A DNA stretch of 10,241 bases from an uncultured Methylococcaceae bacterium (GTDB lineage: Bacteria; Pseudomonadota; Gammaproteobacteria; Methylococcales; Methylococcaceae): assembly GCA_903910005.1 (NCBI GenBank), contig CAIVXW010000274.1, positions 1 to 10,241 on the forward strand, in the 5' to 3' direction. Shown in pieces: positions 8,502 through 10,241 of the stretch (positions are counted from its first letter, which is position 1; each line of letters begins with the position of its first letter). A program made the position numbers and the translations under genes. The notes beneath the pieces are model-generated. The model searched no databases. It saw only the letters and a program-made list of their open reading frames with translations, and was not told where the DNA came from.

Positions 8502-9108
8502 ATTGATTACGCTGGAAGGTTCGGAGGGAACCGGCAAAAGTACCAACCTCGGGTACGTGCACGACTACCTGGCACAGCGCGGGGTGCCGGTAGTAATAAC
8601 ACGGGAACCGGGAGGCACGGCACTGGGAGAAGCGATCAGGGCACTGGTACTCAGCGATCAGGTCATCGTGCCCGAGGCAGAACTGCTGTTATTGTGTGCC
8701 GCCCGTGCCCAGCATGTCAGGCACGTGATGGAACCTGCACTGGCGGCAGGACACTGGGTGGTCAGTGACCGCTTCACCGAAGCCACCCATGCCTACCAGG
8801 GGGGCGGTCGTGGCATTCATACCGACATCATCGAGTACCTGGAACGCTGGATACTGGGCGACCTGCGACCGGATCTGACCCTGCTGCTGGATATCCCGCC
8901 CGAAACCGGCCAACAACGCATTCGCAACCGGCGATCAACCGACCGGTTTGAACGGGAGGATACCGGGTTTTTCGAGCGGGTCAGGGCGCGCTACCTGGAA
9001 CGGGCCCGGATGTCGGACGGTCGCATCCGGCTCATTGATGCCGCCCGCCCCCTGGCTCAGGTTCAGGCCGACATCGCCCACCATCTGGACGAGATACTTG
9101 CAGCATGA
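8488..9108 (+). CDS. tmk: Thymidylate kinase Tmk
   Basis: Tmk phosphorylates dTMP to dTDP for DNA synthesis. The 206-residue product shows the P-loop EGSEGTGKST (10-19), TREPGGTALGE (38-48), the SDRF motif with D94-R95, AYQGGGRGI (102-110) and DLTLLLDIPPETG, followed by an arginine-rich lid region (RNRRSTDRFERED, about 146-158), as expected for the E. coli-type enzyme. ATG 8488 gives the normal N-terminus and lies 14 bp inside the end of mltG, in another frame. The open frame extends upstream to 8251, but only as a shadow of mltG. The stop overlaps the holB start as ATGA. Confidence 0.96.
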   Translation: MQPGKLITLEGSEGTGKSTNLGYVHDYLAQRGVPVVITREPGGTALGEAIRALVLSDQVIVPEAELLLLCAARAQHVRHVMEPALAAGHWVVSDRFTEATHAYQGGGRGIHTDIIEYLERWILGDLRPDLTLLLDIPPETGQQRIRNRRSTDRFEREDTGFFERVRARYLERARMSDGRIRLIDAARPLAQVQADIAHHLDEILAA

Positions 9109-10109
9109 CTGAAACCCTTGACACAGCCCCGCTATTGCCCTGGCTACAGCCACACTGGGCCTGGTTGCAGCAGAGTCGGGCAGTCGGGAGAATACCGCCC
9201 GCCCTGCTGATACAGGGACCGCACGGTCTCGGCAAAACCGGACTGGCCCGGCGGTGGGCGCAGGCCTTGCTGTGCCGGGCCGATACAACGGTCTCACCCT
9301 GCGGGAGTTGTCCAGCCTGCCGACTGTTCGCGGCAGACACTCACCCTGATTACACCCGGGTGGAACCGGCTGAGGCGGGCAAGGCCATCGGGATTGAGTC
9401 CATCAGACAACTGATCCATAAACTCTCACTCAAGCCACAATACGGGGGTTATCGGGTGGTGGTTATTGAACCGGCCCACGAACTCAACATCAACGCGGCC
9501 AACGCCCTGCTCAAAACCCTGGAAGAGCCGTCCCCCAAAACCCTCATGGTGCTGATCAGTTCGGCCCCCCACCAACTCCCGATCACCCTTTTAAGCCGCT
9601 GCCAGAAACTCCCCATCCTGCGGCCAGACCGCGACACGGCACTGGCCTGGCTTGCCAGCCAATCCCTGAAGCAGGAACCGACCGTTCTGCTGGACATGGC
9701 CCGGGGCAGCCCCCTGACCGCCCTGGCACTGGATGGCACCGACCAGTTGGCCCGGCGTGACCAGACTATCCAGGGTCTGCTGGCGGTGCGGGCGGGTGAC
9801 AAGGATCCGCTGCAACTGGCCAGTCAGTGGGAAAAAGACTTCAGCGCAACAACCCTCGAATGGATAATGGCCTGGATCAATCAACTGGTTCGGCTGAAAC
9901 AGGGTCTTGGCCACACCGATACAGGACTGGCAACCGACATTCCCGGCGGGTCAGCAGCACTCCAGTCCCTGAGCATCACCGATTTGTTTGCCTGCTGGGA
10001 TTTACTGCTGAATACCCGCAACCGCATGGCCCATAACCTGAACATCACCCTGTTACTGGAAGAACTGCTGATTCGCTGGAGTCAAACCGGACGAAGCCAC
10101 AATCGTTGA
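9105..10109 (+). CDS. holB: DNA polymerase III delta-prime subunit HolB
   Basis: Delta-prime is the rigid stator of the clamp loader that opens the beta clamp. The 334-residue product, the same length as E. coli HolB, has an AAA+ N-terminal half with GPHGLGKTG (38-46), a zinc module made by C57, C66, C69 and C72, THPDYTRVEP, the NAANALLKTLEEPS block (about 130-143) and the SRC motif at S164-R165-C166 that acts on a neighbouring subunit. The C-terminal half is the less conserved collar domain. Unlike E. coli delta-prime, whose P-loop is degenerate (GMGDD), this one keeps GLGKT. DnaX is excluded by the length and the tmk-holB context. The start overlaps the tmk stop. Confidence 0.94.
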   Translation: MTETLDTAPLLPWLQPHWAWLQQSRAVGRIPPALLIQGPHGLGKTGLARRWAQALLCRADTTVSPCGSCPACRLFAADTHPDYTRVEPAEAGKAIGIESIRQLIHKLSLKPQYGGYRVVVIEPAHELNINAANALLKTLEEPSPKTLMVLISSAPHQLPITLLSRCQKLPILRPDRDTALAWLASQSLKQEPTVLLDMARGSPLTALALDGTDQLARRDQTIQGLLAVRAGDKDPLQLASQWEKDFSATTLEWIMAWINQLVRLKQGLGHTDTGLATDIPGGSAALQSLSITDLFACWDLLLNTRNRMAHNLNITLLLEELLIRWSQTGRSHNR

Positions 10110-10122
10110 ATTGGCCACCCAC

Positions 10123-10241
10123 CTAAGACGGGACAGCCGCCAAACCCAGCGGATTACGGACGGCTGACTTTTTTCGCTGTCGGGGAAGGGGGAGTTCGCC
10201 CATCTGATCCACCAGCCATGAAAACAAGTCCGGGAATTCCC
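10123..10241 (-). CDS. Unidentified protein, C-terminal fragment
   Basis: Reading leftward from the window edge, a minus-strand frame is open for 38 residues to a TAG at 10123-10125. The translated end includes EFPDLFSWLVDQMGE, then a basic LPRQRKKSAVRNP and LGLAAVPS. The mixed amphipathic and basic composition looks protein-like, and the stop lies 14 bp beyond the holB stop, which would make the two genes convergent. I do not recognise the family. The alternative is that the 132 bp after holB is non-coding or leads to a plus-strand gene; an ATG at 10218 has no ribosome binding site before it. Confidence 0.35.
   Translation of the reverse strand, partial: EFPDLFSWLVDQMGELPLPRQRKKSAVRNPLGLAAVPS
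10134..10174 (+). terminator. Possible terminator after holB
   Basis: CAGCCG (10134-10139) can pair with CGGCTG (10161-10166) around a 21-base loop, and a run of six T follows at 10169-10174, 25 bp after the holB stop. The stem is only 6 bp and two bases separate it from the T-run, so it is a modest candidate. It also lies inside the minus-strand frame described at the right edge, so it may be chance. Confidence 0.3.

Overview
The window is an almost complete fatty-acid/phospholipid biosynthesis (fab) cluster on the plus strand. The order is yceD - rpmF - plsX - fabH - fabD - fabG - acpP - fabF - pabC - mltG - tmk - holB. This order, the Escherichia coli-type protein lengths, a cysteine-free L32 and the pabC-mltG-tmk-holB tail point to a gammaproteobacterial chromosome with fairly high GC and strong G/C preference at third codon positions. 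I cannot name the genus. It may be a sulfur-oxidiser-like or other non-enteric lineage, but that is a guess.

Layout. Positions 1-354 hold no gene I recognise; several frames are open by chance or belong to an unidentified partial gene. A strong sigma70-like promoter lies just before yceD and would give an almost leaderless transcript. yceD and rpmF (391-1118) supply the DUF177 protein and ribosomal protein L32. plsX, fabH, fabD and fabG (1212-4910) follow with overlaps or short gaps and supply acyl-phosphate formation for phospholipids, chain initiation, malonyl transfer and beta-keto reduction. A 90-bp AT-rich leader precedes acpP (5001-5231), which ends at a strong intrinsic terminator. fabF starts at TTG 5383 after about 100 bp with no gene. 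From fabF the genes fabF-pabC-mltG-tmk-holB (5383-10109) are packed with ATGA overlaps, a 3-bp gap or a 14-bp overlap, so they look like one transcription and translation unit. After holB a weak hairpin plus T-run and the C-terminal end of an unidentified minus-strand reading frame close the window.

Function. FabD charges AcpP with malonate, FabH condenses it with acetyl-CoA, FabG reduces the product, FabF elongates, and PlsX passes finished acyl chains to phospholipid synthesis. PabC (folate), MltG (peptidoglycan chain termination), Tmk (dTTP) and HolB (replicative clamp loader) are the usual housekeeping companions. Catalytic residues are present in every enzyme I checked and no gene is broken.

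I found no mobile element, CRISPR array, RNA gene or undescribed system. The points worth a second look are small: a probably leaderless yceD mRNA, the acpP-fabF terminator with a TTG-started fabF, a HolB that keeps an intact P-loop, an MltG with a lipobox-like N-terminus and a cysteine pair, and two unidentified flanks.
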